Below are positions 42,580 through 51,625 of a stretch of 64,000 nt of DNA, piece after piece. The stretch covers positions 1,018,458-1,082,457 of the forward strand of contig CP046180.1 in assembly GCA_014075295.1 (NCBI GenBank), read 5' to 3'. The notes below the pieces were generated by a model. That model was not told the DNA's origin. It saw nothing but the letters and a program-made list of their open reading frames with translations, and did no database searches. The stretch comes from Candidatus Mycalebacterium zealandia (GTDB taxonomy: Bacteria > Desulfobacterota_D > UBA1144 > Nemesobacterales > Mycalebacteriaceae). Each line of letters opens with the position of its first letter. The first letter of the stretch is position 1. Position numbers and translations under genes: made by a program.

Positions 42580-43164
42580 ATGTCCGACGAACTTTTTACG
42601 AGAACTTTTGAGAAAAATCTGGCGCGGCGGCCCTTGCGCGAACTCAGTCTTGCAAACGGCGCGGCGCGAGCGGCGGTTATGGCGATTGTCAGACGCGCGA
42701 ACGGCGGCGTGGAAATCTGTTTCATAAAAAGATCCCGGCATCCGCTTGACAGGTTTTCAGGGCACATCGCTTTTCCGGGCGGAGCCAGAGAGGAAAACGA
42801 CCCGGACATGCTCGCGACCGCGATAAGGGAAACACGCGAAGAAACCGGTATGGAAGTTGAAAACCACGGAAAAATTCTCGGGCGTCTTGACGATGAAACC
42901 CCGCGCGGCAACACGGACAAAAACCGGAGGGAATATCTGGTAAATGTTTTCGTGTGCGCCCTCTTTTCAGATACCGGAGTTTCAGACCTTGAAATGCGGA
43001 TAAGCGACGATGAAGTTGATGAAATTTTCTGGATACCCGCGGACGAATTGCGGCGCGGCGGAAGTCCCGAAAAACCGGAGTTTTTTCACCACGAGCGGAG
43101 AATATGGGGAATGACGGCGAGAATTGTTGACAAACTGCTGGAATGCATACCGCCGCAAGCGTAA
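42580..43164 (+). CDS. Nudix hydrolase, CoA pyrophosphatase (NudL/YeaB) type
   Basis: 194 residues. The Nudix box GGAREENDPDMLATAIRETR-EETGM (about 67-91) is complete. Just before it, RHPLDRFSGHIAFPGG matches the UPF0035 motif of coenzyme A pyrophosphatases, which cut CoA to 4'-phosphopantetheine and ADP. The start ATG is one base after the hydantoinase stop. Specificity is family knowledge, not shown here. Confidence 0.88.
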   Translation: MSDELFTRTFEKNLARRPLRELSLANGAARAAVMAIVRRANGGVEICFIKRSRHPLDRFSGHIAFPGGAREENDPDMLATAIRETREETGMEVENHGKILGRLDDETPRGNTDKNRREYLVNVFVCALFSDTGVSDLEMRISDDEVDEIFWIPADELRRGGSPEKPEFFHHERRIWGMTARIVDKLLECIPPQA

Positions 43165-43172
43165 GGAGCCAT

Positions 43173-43201
43173 TTGGAAAGGGTTTGTTATGCGTATAGAA
43201 T
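43173..43201 (+). promoter_or_regulatory. Promoter just before ssb
   Basis: TTGGAA (43173-43178), 17-base spacer, TAGAAT (43196-43201). The ssb ATG (43212) is ten bases after the -10, so the expected transcript start (about 43208) gives a leader of about four bases, too short for a Shine-Dalgarno. Confidence 0.5.
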
Positions 43202-43211
43202 TTGAGACATT

Positions 43212-43646
43212 ATGAGAGGAGTAAATAAGGCAACTGTAATCGGAAATGTGGGAAGTGACCCCGAAATGAAATACACCGGTTCGGGGCAGGCGGTCGCTAA
43301 TTTTTCGGTCGCCACAAACGAATCATGGACTTCAAAAGACGGTGAAAAACGCGAGAGAACCGAATGGCACAGAATTGTCGCGTGGGGGCGGCTGGCGGAG
43401 ATTTGCGGACAATATCTCTCCAAAGGCAAACCCGTTTACATTGAGGGCTCAATACGAACAAGGACATGGGAAGACAAGGAAGGAAACACCAGATACACAA
43501 CCGAGATACATGCCAAAGAGATGCAGTTTCTGGGCGACTCAAGAGACAGCGCCTCAGCAAACACGGGCGGCGAGCAATCACAACCCCAGAACAGCACCCC
43601 TCTTGAAATACCCGAAAACAACATGGATGACGACATTCCGTTTTAG
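43212..43646 (+). CDS. ssb: Single-stranded DNA-binding protein
   Basis: 144 residues. The OB fold spans about 1-108: [41 protein letters not shown] and [18 protein letters not shown] Gln/Asn/Ser-rich linker leads to the acidic tail MDDDIPF that recruits repair partners such as RarA, RecG and PriA. Length and tail are normal. Confidence 0.96.
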   Translation: MRGVNKATVIGNVGSDPEMKYTGSGQAVANFSVATNESWTSKDGEKRERTEWHRIVAWGRLAEICGQYLSKGKPVYIEGSIRTRTWEDKEGNTRYTTEIHAKEMQFLGDSRDSASANTGGEQSQPQNSTPLEIPENNMDDDIPF

Positions 43647-43670
43647 CATTTCCTAACCGGACCTGAAACT

Positions 43671-45059
43671 GTGCCTTTGTATGCCGTAATTCTCTGCGCG
43701 GGAAAAAGTTCCAGAATGGGAGGCAAACGCCAGAAGGCGCTTCTTCCGGTTCTGGGAACGCCGATTATCCGGCATATCACGCTCGCGACTGACACCGTAA
43801 AACCGAAAAAAACTTTCGCCGTAGTCGGGTTTGACTCAGACTCGATGGTCCAATACCTGTCAAACAACGGAACCGGAAACTTTGAGTTCGCTTACCAACG
43901 CGAACAACGGGGCACGGGGCACGCGCTGTCAAGCGCGATGAAAAAGATTTCCGCACGGGACGGCGAGGTTGTTGTCGTAAACGGCGACATACCCGGCGTT
44001 ACCGGAACGCTTATCAAAAAACTTGTCGCGAACCGGAAGAAAAAAGGCGCGGCTCTGTCGTTTGTAACCGCTATTGCGGACAATCCGGACGGATACGGGC
44101 GTGTAGTTCGTTCAAAAAACGGAGACCCGGAAAAAATAGTTGAGCATCGGGACGCATCTGTTAAGGAAAAACGTATAGATGAGATAAACGCGGGCATTTA
44201 CTGTTTCAAAATTTCTTTCCTGCGCCGCGCTCTCGCGTTGTTGAACAAAAAAAACGCCAAAGGCGAATACTACATAACCGACCTTGTTGAGATAGCCCTG
44301 CGGACGGGCGAAAGGACGGGAACGGTCAAAACGGCGGACTTTAATGAAATCACCGGTGTTAACACACCTTCGGAACTCGCGGCCGCTCAGAAATATATGA
44401 GAGAAAGAACAAATGCCCGCCTCATGAGCGCGGGAGTTATAATTGCCGACCCGTCAACCACGTATATATGCCCCGAAACAAAAATCAGAAAAGGCGCGCT
44501 CATACAGCCGTGCTGTTTTATCAACCGCAGCTTCATAGGAACCAACTGCGTAATAGAACCCTGTTCGCAAATTACGAACAGCAAACTCGGCGCGGATTGC
44601 AGAGTGGAATTTTCCTCAATTCTTGACAGTTGCGACATGCGCGCGGGCTCGGCGGCGGGTCCGTTTGCGAGAATTCGCCCTGAAACGGTTTTGATGGAAG
44701 GCGCGCGTGCGGGCTCTTTTGTTGAAATCAAAAAATCGTTGGTCGGCAAAAACTCAAAAATCCCCCACTTGTCGTATGTCGGAGATTCGGCGCTCGGAGC
44801 GCACGTAAACATAGGAGCGGGAACAATCACCTGCAACTACGACGGCAACAAAAAACACCGCACAATAATCGGTGATGAAGTGTTCATTGGTAGCGACACA
44901 ATTCTTGTCGCGCCCGTGAAAGTGGACAAAGGCGCGTCAACCGCGGCAGGCTCGGTCATAACAAAAAACGTTTCCCCGCGCTCACTCGCAATTGGCAGAA
45001 GCAAACAGAAAGAAGTTCGCGGATGGCGCAAACCCGGCGACAAGGCGGCGAAAAACTGA
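43671..45059 (+). CDS. glmU: Bifunctional GlmU: glucosamine-1-phosphate acetyltransferase / UDP-GlcNAc pyrophosphorylase
   Basis: 462 residues, GTG start. The pyrophosphorylase domain opens LCAGKSSRMGGKRQKALLP (the uridyl-binding loop, a bit divergent from AAGxGTRM), with FAYQREQRGTGHALSSA. The C-terminal left-handed beta-helix has ARIRPETVL, KSLVGKNSKIPHLSYVGD and GAGTITCNYDGNKKHRT. It makes UDP-GlcNAc for peptidoglycan and lipid A. Its TGA overlaps the glmS ATG by one base. Confidence 0.94.
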   Translation: MPLYAVILCAGKSSRMGGKRQKALLPVLGTPIIRHITLATDTVKPKKTFAVVGFDSDSMVQYLSNNGTGNFEFAYQREQRGTGHALSSAMKKISARDGEVVVVNGDIPGVTGTLIKKLVANRKKKGAALSFVTAIADNPDGYGRVVRSKNGDPEKIVEHRDASVKEKRIDEINAGIYCFKISFLRRALALLNKKNAKGEYYITDLVEIALRTGERTGTVKTADFNEITGVNTPSELAAAQKYMRERTNARLMSAGVIIADPSTTYICPETKIRKGALIQPCCFINRSFIGTNCVIEPCSQITNSKLGADCRVEFSSILDSCDMRAGSAAGPFARIRPETVLMEGARAGSFVEIKKSLVGKNSKIPHLSYVGDSALGAHVNIGAGTITCNYDGNKKHRTIIGDEVFIGSDTILVAPVKVDKGASTAAGSVITKNVSPRSLAIGRSKQKEVRGWRKPGDKAAKN

Positions 45060-46897
45060 TGTGCGGAATAGTTGGCTACGTGGGTTTTGCCGAGCGAACA
45101 TGCAATGTTCTGTGCAACGGGCTTGGAAAACTTGATACCCGGGGCTACGACTCCGCAGGCATCTGTGTTGTTGGAGAGAACGGCGCGTCAGTTTTCAAAA
45201 CTCCGGGCAAAATCAACCGGCTTGTGGAGGAAATTGGCTCAAACCCTCCCGAAGGAAAAGTCGGAATAGGACACACACGCTGGGCAACTCAGGGCGACCC
45301 CGAAAGCCGCGAAAACGCTCATCCGCACACTGCGGGCGCGGTAAGCGTGGTTCACAACGGCGTTGTTGAAAACTGGAAACCTCTGCGCGAGCGTCTTGAA
45401 TCCGCCGGAAGGGTTTTCCTGTCTGACACTGATACCGAAGTCATCGCGCACCTTATTGATGAGTTTCACGGTGCGGGAGACACCCTTCTTGAAGCAGTGA
45501 AGAAAACATTTGCCGAAATAACGGGCTACTCGGCAATCGCGGCGGTTTCGGAAAAAGAACCGGATACTATCGTGGCGGCAAAACGGTTTTCGCCCATTGT
45601 GCTCGCGGATTCGGGAGATGAGAAGTTTGTTTCCTCCGATGTGCCCGCTCTGGCGCAGTGGTGCGGCGAGGTTACGGCGCTCGGAGAGGGCGAATTTGCC
45701 GTCATAAAACCCGGCGGCATCACGATAACGGACTCGGAAGGCAACACGGTAAAACGCCCCGCCAGAAAGATTGAAGACGGCGGTTACGCCGTTGACGCGG
45801 ACAAAAACGGCTTCCCTCACTATATGCTCAAAGAGATTTATGAACAGCCACGCGCGGTCGCTGACACACTCAGAGGCAGAATTCACACAGGTGGCGTACC
45901 GGTTCTTGACGATCTGGACCCCGAACTTATCCGCTCCGTTGAAAGGGTCGTTTTTGTGGGTTGCGGCACCTCTCACTACGCCTCCATAGCGGGACGCTAT
46001 CTGGTTGAATCTATCGCGCAGATACATGCGGATTCGGAAATCGCCTCGGAGTTCTGTTACCGCCGCACAAAAGCGGGTCCCGAAACACTTGTGGTAGCCG
46101 TGTCGCAATCGGGCGAAACGGCGGACACCCTGCTCGCCTTGTCCAAAGCGGCGGAAAGCGGCGCCAAAACAGTTGTCGTGACAAACAATCCGTTCGGGAA
46201 AATAATTGACGCGGGGCGGAACGTCATTCTGACCAAAGCCGGAAGAGAGGTTTCTGTCGCCTCAACAAAAACGTTCACTACTCAGGTTGCGACTTTCGCG
46301 GCGCTCGCGCTTTTTATCGGCAGAGCGCGCGGAACACTTCCGCAAAACCGCGCGGCGGAAATTGAGAAAGAGTTGCGCTCAATCTCGGCGCTTCAGTCCG
46401 AATGCCTAGCACTTGACGATGAAATCGCCAAAATCGCAGTGGAATTCTCAGAGCACTCAAACTTTCTTTTTCTGGGACGGGGGCTCGGCTATCCGGTTGC
46501 GCTTGAAGGCGCTCTGAAGTTGAAGGAAATTTCCTACATTCACGCCGAGGGTGCGGCGGCGGGAGAGATGAAGCATGGGCCCATCGCGCTTATTGACGGA
46601 AAAATGCCCGTGGTTTTCGTGTTTCCATCCCGTGAAGAGCCGTCTTTTGAAAGACTTCTTTCCAACATGGCGGAAGTGAAGGCGCGGCGCGGCAGGGTAA
46701 TAGCCGTTATGCCGGATTGTGAAGCGCCGAATTTGGATGAAGAAGACAGAATAATCCGCGTGCCAGAATGCGGACTGATTGCGAACCCGCTTGTTTCCGT
46801 CATTCCGCTGCAACTTTTCGCCTATCATGTGGCTCGCTCGCTCGGAAAGGATGTTGACCAGCCGCGAAATCTCGCCAAAGTGGTAACTGTTGAATGA
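45059..46897 (+). CDS. glmS: Glutamine--fructose-6-phosphate aminotransferase (isomerising)
   Basis: 612 residues from ATG 45059. The glutaminase domain starts MCGIVGYVGF with the catalytic Cys after Met; LDTRGYDSAG and GIGHTRWATQGDP follow. Two SIS domains carry VFVGCGTSHYASIAG, VSQSGETADTLLAL and ASTKTFTTQV. The C-terminus ends DVDQPRNLAKVVTVE, which contains the sugar-isomerase signature. The previous gene leaves no room for a glmS riboswitch-ribozyme. Confidence 0.96.
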   Translation: MCGIVGYVGFAERTCNVLCNGLGKLDTRGYDSAGICVVGENGASVFKTPGKINRLVEEIGSNPPEGKVGIGHTRWATQGDPESRENAHPHTAGAVSVVHNGVVENWKPLRERLESAGRVFLSDTDTEVIAHLIDEFHGAGDTLLEAVKKTFAEITGYSAIAAVSEKEPDTIVAAKRFSPIVLADSGDEKFVSSDVPALAQWCGEVTALGEGEFAVIKPGGITITDSEGNTVKRPARKIEDGGYAVDADKNGFPHYMLKEIYEQPRAVADTLRGRIHTGGVPVLDDLDPELIRSVERVVFVGCGTSHYASIAGRYLVESIAQIHADSEIASEFCYRRTKAGPETLVVAVSQSGETADTLLALSKAAESGAKTVVVTNNPFGKIIDAGRNVILTKAGREVSVASTKTFTTQVATFAALALFIGRARGTLPQNRAAEIEKELRSISALQSECLALDDEIAKIAVEFSEHSNFLFLGRGLGYPVALEGALKLKEISYIHAEGAAAGEMKHGPIALIDGKMPVVFVFPSREEPSFERLLSNMAEVKARRGRVIAVMPDCEAPNLDEEDRIIRVPECGLIANPLVSVIPLQLFAYHVARSLGKDVDQPRNLAKVVTVE

Positions 46898-48171
46898 AAG
46901 TGATGGTGGTTGGCGGAGGAGGCAGAGAAGATGCGCTTTGCTGGAAAATAGCGCGTAGTCCGCTGGTTTCGGAAATTGTCTGCGCTCCGGGAAATGCGGG
47001 AATAACAAAACGCGCCCGGTGCGTTGCTGTTGCGGCGGCGGACACTGAAGCAATGGTTGCGCTCGCGCTCAAAGAGAAACCGGAGCTCGTGGTCATAGGT
47101 CCGGAAGTTTCCCTGTCTCTCGGGCTTGCGGACGCGCTTGAAGCGAAAAAAATCAGGGTTTTCGGCCCCTCAAAAGCGGCGGCGGAAATTGAGGGAAGCA
47201 AGGTTTTTTCAAAACAGTTTATGCGCAGACACTCCATTCCAACCGCTGATTTTGATGTGTTTGAAAATGTTGATGACGCGATTCGCGCGCTTGGAGAAAC
47301 GGATTTCCCGGTTGTCATAAAGGCGGACGGTCTTGCGGCGGGGAAAGGGGTTTTTGTGTGCCAGAAAAGAAAGGATGCCGAAAATGCGTTGCGCTCAATC
47401 ATGAGCGACAAGGTGTTTGGGGAGTCCGGAAACCGCATTGTGATGGAGCAGTTTTTGCCCGGCGCGGAGCTTTCATTTTTTGCCATATCGGACGGGCAAA
47501 CCGTTATTCCGCTTGAACCGTCTCAGGATCACAAGCGGCTTCTTGACGGCGACTGCGGACCCAACACCGGCGGCATGGGAGCTTACACTCCCGCGCCAAT
47601 CGCGACAGGCGAAATCAGGGAGAAAATAATGAATGAGTTTATGAAACCCGCCATTGAGGGAATGGCGGAGGAAGGAAAACCCTACAAAGGCGTTCTTTAT
47701 GCGGGGCTTATGATAGACGGCGCGGACATAAAACTGCTTGAATTCAACTGCCGCTTCGGAGACCCCGAAACCCAACCGCTTATGATGAGGATGAAATCCG
47801 ACATCGTGCCGCTTCTTGCCGCTGCGGCGGACGGAACGCTGGCAAACCAGAAGCCGCCCGAATGGAATGAAAGCGCGGCTGTGTGCGTGGTAATGGCTTC
47901 AAACGGCTACCCTGGAAAATACGAAAAAGGCGCGGAATTGAAAGGGATTCCGAATGACGGGGAGGAGTCGGTGGTTTTTCACGCCGGAACGGCGGAAAAA
48001 GACGGAAAAGTCGTTACCGGAAGCGGAAGAGTTTTGGGAGTGACGGCTCTTGGAGATACAATAAGAAAAGCGGCGGCACGCGCTTATGAAACGGTGGAAC
48101 GAATTGACGGAGAAACCGGTTCCGGTACGCTTGTCTACAGAAAAGACATCGGGAACCGTAGCGGCGGCTGA
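46894..48171 (+). CDS. purD: Phosphoribosylamine--glycine ligase
   Basis: 425 residues, purine biosynthesis step 2. The start MKVMVVGGGGREDALCWKIA is canonical. The ATP-grasp domain has VVIKADGLAAGKGVFVC and DHKRLLDGDCGPNTGGMGAY, and the metal site LLEFNCRFGDPETQ. It overlaps glmS by four bases (ATGA). No other purine gene lies here, so the linkage to glmS is probably for glutamine/amine-sugar balance or chance. Confidence 0.96.
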   Translation: MKVMVVGGGGREDALCWKIARSPLVSEIVCAPGNAGITKRARCVAVAAADTEAMVALALKEKPELVVIGPEVSLSLGLADALEAKKIRVFGPSKAAAEIEGSKVFSKQFMRRHSIPTADFDVFENVDDAIRALGETDFPVVIKADGLAAGKGVFVCQKRKDAENALRSIMSDKVFGESGNRIVMEQFLPGAELSFFAISDGQTVIPLEPSQDHKRLLDGDCGPNTGGMGAYTPAPIATGEIREKIMNEFMKPAIEGMAEEGKPYKGVLYAGLMIDGADIKLLEFNCRFGDPETQPLMMRMKSDIVPLLAAAADGTLANQKPPEWNESAAVCVVMASNGYPGKYEKGAELKGIPNDGEESVVFHAGTAEKDGKVVTGSGRVLGVTALGDTIRKAAARAYETVERIDGETGSGTLVYRKDIGNRSGG

Positions 48172-48190
48172 CACGCGGGAGGTTTGAAAG

Positions 48191-48541
48191 ATGGCTGATA
48201 TTTTCTACTTTTCAGTTGAGGACAAAGAGGCATCCGAAAACAAACGGATGTTTCAAATTCCGCTCAAGGACTGTGTTCATTTTTTTGACTTGAGGCCGTG
48301 GCAGAGAGAGTGCGGGCTTGAAGAGTTCCCCAACCTGCTCACGGGAGACCCTCTTGTTGACGCGAGCGGCTACGTCTTTGTGCTGATGAGAATTTCCGCC
48401 GAAGAGATAGAGGAAAACAAAGAAGGCAGTTACGAACCGGGATGGTATAAGATGAATATGACGGTGATAGAGGTTCAATCCGTAATCGCCGAGGCGCAGA
48501 AACGGGGAGAAAAGAAACGACCGCCGCGCTCAAAACCCTAA
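48191..48541 (+). CDS. Hypothetical protein with a clustered Trp/Phe core
   Basis: 116 residues, soluble, no signal peptide. Notable stretches are DCVHFFDLRPWQRECGLEEF and GSYEPGWYKMNMTVIEVQSV; the C-terminus is Lys/Arg/Pro-rich. It has two cysteines but no zinc pattern. It is the last gene after glmU-glmS-purD, 19 bases on, with a fair ribosome binding site (GGGAGG). I do not recognise a family. Confidence 0.7.
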   Translation: MADIFYFSVEDKEASENKRMFQIPLKDCVHFFDLRPWQRECGLEEFPNLLTGDPLVDASGYVFVLMRISAEEIEENKEGSYEPGWYKMNMTVIEVQSVIAEAQKRGEKKRPPRSKP

Positions 48542-48559
48542 AAAACTTAGTTTTCAAGG

Positions 48560-48574
48560 GGTCAAGTCTTGACC
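48560..48574 (+). repeat. Perfect 15-base palindrome GGTCAAG-T-CTTGACC upstream of the transposase
   Basis: GGTCAAG (48560-48566) and CTTGACC (48568-48574) pair perfectly around T48567. The right arm contains the -35 hexamer of the transposase promoter. REP-associated transposases commonly have such a hairpin beside them, which is both a likely binding site and a possible mobile palindrome. Confidence 0.75.
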
Positions 48575-48598
48575 TTTTGAATTTAAAAATCTTATAAT
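48569..48598 (+). promoter_or_regulatory. Promoter of the RAYT transposase
   Basis: TTGACC (48569-48574), 18-base spacer, perfect TATAAT (48593-48598). The ATG at 48608 is nine bases beyond the -10, so the transcript would begin two or three bases before it. The -35 sits in the palindrome, so binding of the transposase or of a repressor would block transcription. Confidence 0.6.
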
Positions 48599-48607
48599 CG
48601 TGCCAGC

Positions 48608-49447
48608 ATGGCAAGACCGCTCAGAGTAGAGTATCAAAACGCCTATTACTTCGTAACCTCAAAGGGGAACGCGTCCCAGAGGGTGTTTATCAGTTCCGAT
48701 GACGGCAAGTTGTGGATGAACACTTTTGAGTCCGTGTGCTCACGATTCGGATGGATTTGCCACGCCTACTGCCTGATGGGCAACCATTACCATATTGTCG
48801 TTGAAACTCCCAAAGCCAACCTTTCAGCCGGAATGAGGCAGTTGAACGGAGTTTACACACAAGCATTTAACAGAAAGCACAACCGGTCGGGGCATCTTTT
48901 CACGGGCAGGTTTAACTCCGTAATTTTCCAGAAGGAAAAATATCTGAAACGAGTTATCAGGCACACGCTCTCAAATCCGGTCAGAAAAGGGCTTATCACC
49001 TCACCTGTTCAGTGGAAATGGAGCAGTTGCCGCGCCTCAAGCGGAAAGGAAAGCGTTTCTTTTATAAATCCGTTGGCAATATCGTCAATTTTCGGCGGCG
49101 GCACGGAGTTTGAAAAATTTATTTCAACCCCGGAGCAGAACAGCATCAGGTCGGAAATCAAGAACCAGATTTATCTGGGCGACAGAGACTTTATTGAAAG
49201 ATCCTCAAAGTTCGCGTCCGTAAAACACTCAAAAGAGATTCCGGCGGAGCAGAGAATGACGCTCAAAAGCGTCAAGCGTTTCGTCAGTGGCATCACGGAC
49301 AGAAATGAGGCGGTTTTCGCGGCGTATCGCTCGGGCGAATTCTCAATGAAGGAAATATCAGACCATTTCGGAATTCACTACTCAACCGTAAGCAGAATTG
49401 TGAGCGAACACGAAAACTCATTCTCGGAGTTTCGCAAAACCGGATAG
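48608..49447 (+). mobile_element. REP-associated tyrosine transposase (RAYT, Y1/TnpA-REP family)
   Basis: 279 residues. The Y1 transposase domain has VEYQNAYYFVTSKGNASQRVF, the HUH motif MGNHYHIVVETP (His60, His62) and FTGRFNSVIFQKEKYL. The catalytic Tyr candidate is Tyr112 (EKYLKRVIR), about 50 residues after HUH as in the family. In the usual RYIxLNPVRAG signature the Tyr is His here (RHTLSNPVRKG). A C-terminal helix-turn-helix (MKEISDHFGIHYSTVSRIV) ends the protein. These single-copy genes act on REP palindromes rather than move as an IS; no IS ends were found. It is a coding gene, listed as mobile-element type. Confidence 0.9.
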
Positions 49448-49452
49448 CCGCT

Positions 49453-50121
49453 CTAATCTTCGCGGCGCGAATTGATACGCCGCCTCAAAGTTTCAATCCT
49501 CTCGCGCTCGCGCAAAATCAGCACGAACAAAAAAACAAACGCCGCAATATTGACAAGCAGTGTGTGCATCATTTCAGGCGCAATGCCCTCTCCGCCCGGA
49601 CCGAAAACAACGGGGGAAATGTCTCTTTTCACAACGCGCGCGGACACATAAACCCATGGCAGGTCTATAAAAGCGAGGCACGCGAACACGGCTGTAAGCA
49701 CGGAGCTTTTTTCGCCTTCGGGAAGCGCTCTTCTGAGAAGCAAGTAGCCGCAATAGAGCAAAAACAGGATAAAGGTGGCTTGAAGCTGAGCGTCCCACCA
49801 AACCCACCACGTTCCCCACGACTGCTTCGCCCATATCGCGCCCGTCAGCATAGTTATAAGCGTGAAAACAACTCCGACCTCCGCCGCGGATACGGCGCGC
49901 ACATCCCACCCGGACTTTCTTGAACGCAGAAAAGCGACGCTTGAAACAAACACGATTATAAAAGCCACGGTCATCGCGGCAACCGCGCCCATATGAAAAT
50001 AGAAGATTCTTTGCGTGTGCCCCATCTTGAGTTCGGTCGGCGCGTAAAAAATTCCCATCCAGACCGCGACCGCGGTAAGAAGCAACGCGAAAGCAAAAAC
50101 AATTTTCTTTGAAACGCTCAA
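49453..50121 (-). CDS. ccmC: Cytochrome c maturation protein CcmC (haem handling)
   Basis: 222 residues, six membrane helices. The tryptophan-rich WWD motif WGTWWVWWDAQLQATFIL (about 102-119) is complete, flanked by the haem-ligand histidines in FYFHMGAV and PEMMHTLLVN. It hands haem to CcmE in the periplasm. It is the last gene of ccmABC. ccmD, E, F, G and H are not in the window, so they must lie elsewhere. It ends five bases from the RAYT stop. Confidence 0.93.
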   Translation of the reverse strand: MSVSKKIVFAFALLLTAVAVWMGIFYAPTELKMGHTQRIFYFHMGAVAAMTVAFIIVFVSSVAFLRSRKSGWDVRAVSAAEVGVVFTLITMLTGAIWAKQSWGTWWVWWDAQLQATFILFLLYCGYLLLRRALPEGEKSSVLTAVFACLAFIDLPWVYVSARVVKRDISPVVFGPGGEGIAPEMMHTLLVNIAAFVFLFVLILRERERIETLRRRINSRRED

Positions 50122-50130
50122 AAAATCCCC

Positions 50131-50805
50131 CTAAACATCATCAATTATATATCCGTAAACCAGTGTGCCGGCCGCAAGAAAAGCAAAATCAAAACTGATG
50201 AGCGCTTTCATGTGGCGCGGAAAATCACCTGCGGGCGCACCGCCGAGCACCGCGGACAAAGATTCGGACGCGCTTATTAAAACCGGAATCAGAAGCGGAA
50301 ACAGCAAAACCGGAAAGATAGCCCCTTTCATGCTGGTTTGTGCGGAAAGTGCGGAAAGCGCGGTTCCCACCGCCGCCACTCCAACCGTTCCCGCGAAAAC
50401 AGTCGCGGCAAACGGTCCCAGAACCGGCAATACGTCCAGAGAGAAAAAAAGAGCGAAAACCGGAACAAAAACTGCTTGAACGGCGGTGAGAAGAAACAGG
50501 TTGGCGAGAGTTTTACCGATAAAAACCGCACCTCTGTCAACAGGCGACATAAGAACCATGCGAATGGCTTCGGATTTTCTCTCAACCTCAAATGAGCGCT
50601 CAAATGCAATCGTGGCGGCAAACAGGGTGGAAATCCAGAACACCGCCGGAGCGGCATTTGTCACGGCGGGCGCAGAGGGAAAAACATTTGTAAAGTGCAG
50701 AACGGACGCTATGACGACCGCAAAAGCCGCTACGGCGGGAAAAACGCCCCCGCCCGAAGTCTCAATGGAGAGATCTTTGAAAAAAACAGTCCAGATGGCT
50801 CTCAC
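50131..50805 (-). CDS. ccmB: Haem exporter permease CcmB
   Basis: 224 residues from GTG 50805, whose GTGA overlaps the ccmA stop; an ATG at 50856 lies inside ccmA. Six hydrophobic segments are seen. The opening AIWTVFFKDLSIE and the loop ERSFEVERKSEAIRMVLMSP with VFIGKTLANLFLL are typical of CcmB. With CcmA it forms the ABC complex that releases holo-CcmE. Confidence 0.9.
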   Translation of the reverse strand: MRAIWTVFFKDLSIETSGGGVFPAVAAFAVVIASVLHFTNVFPSAPAVTNAAPAVFWISTLFAATIAFERSFEVERKSEAIRMVLMSPVDRGAVFIGKTLANLFLLTAVQAVFVPVFALFFSLDVLPVLGPFAATVFAGTVGVAAVGTALSALSAQTSMKGAIFPVLLFPLLIPVLISASESLSAVLGGAPAGDFPRHMKALISFDFAFLAAGTLVYGYIIDDV

Positions 50806-51464
50806 AAAACGCTCCCGCTCCGGTCCGCTCGACCGCTGGTAATAACCACCGTCCAATCCGCAATATCGGAACCCTCAAAATTTCCATGAGTTGAAACAAG
50901 CGCGGCCGCGCCGGAGTTTTTTAAACGCTCAAATTCTTGCGAAAGAATCTCGCTCCCTCTACGGTCAAGACCGGAAAATGGTTCGTCAAGAAGAAGCACT
51001 TCGGGGTTGTGCGACACGGCACGCGCTATTGAAATCCGTTTTTTCATTCCCGCCGACAGCGAACCGCAACCCTGCCGCCGGGAAAACGGAATTTCAAAGA
51101 TTTCAATCAACTCTTCCGCCCTAAACGCCGCGTTCCCGATGCTCTGGAGTTCGCAGAAAAAACGCAGATTTTCAAATGCGCTTAAACCTTCGTAAAGACA
51201 GTCTTCGTGAGAAACAAACCCCACTCTACGCCTCACCTGCTCCGGCGAAGAAACGGTGTCAAAACCCGCGACTTGAGCTCTTCCGGCAGCCGGTCTTGAC
51301 AGCGCGGCGGCAATTTTCAACACCGAAGTTTTGCCCGAACCGTTTTCGCCTTTGATGAAAACCGTTTCGCCCTTCCCTACACGCAAATCCAGACCGTCAA
51401 GAACACGCCGCCCGGCGTAATCTTTGCGGATTTTCTCCATAACGATAGAGTGTGCCTGAGACAT
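50802..51464 (-). CDS. ccmA: Cytochrome c biogenesis ATP-binding protein CcmA
   Basis: 220 residues from MSQAHSIVMEKIRKDYAGRR; a longer frame exists but its first 38 residues look noncoding. Walker A is GENGSGKTSVLKI, the signature is GSLSAGMKKRISIARA, Walker B is VLLLDEPFSGLD, and the H-loop is ALVSTHG. It powers the CcmAB-C complex. It is divergent from the epimerase gene, with a 161-base gap. Confidence 0.9.
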   Translation of the reverse strand: MSQAHSIVMEKIRKDYAGRRVLDGLDLRVGKGETVFIKGENGSGKTSVLKIAAALSRPAAGRAQVAGFDTVSSPEQVRRRVGFVSHEDCLYEGLSAFENLRFFCELQSIGNAAFRAEELIEIFEIPFSRRQGCGSLSAGMKKRISIARAVSHNPEVLLLDEPFSGLDRRGSEILSQEFERLKNSGAAALVSTHGNFEGSDIADWTVVITSGRADRSGSVL

Positions 51465-51625
51465 GGGATTTCTCGCGCGCGGCGGCTGTTCCAGAATATA
51501 TGAGGCGGCAAACACAGGCAAGACGCTCCCCCGCGGCGGACGGGGCAAATCAAATAACCGTTGACAACTCCATCTCAAACTTCTAACTTCTAATTCATCG
51601 GATTCTAATCGGGAGGCGTTTTAAC
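51465..51625. promoter_or_regulatory. Divergent intergenic region with promoter for the epimerase gene
   Basis: On the plus strand TTGACA (51561-51566), 17-base spacer, TAACTT (51584-51589); the leader of about 30 bases carries GGGAGG before ATG 51626. A clear ccmA promoter was not identified. The rest is plain intergenic sequence. Confidence 0.5.

Noticed and set aside
44900-45060. glmS riboswitch-ribozyme before glmS
   Set aside because: glmU and glmS overlap by one base, so there is no leader, and the fold is not seen.
48560-49447. A complete insertion sequence around the transposase
   Set aside because: No terminal repeats or target duplication are visible; the protein type is the single-copy REP-associated class.
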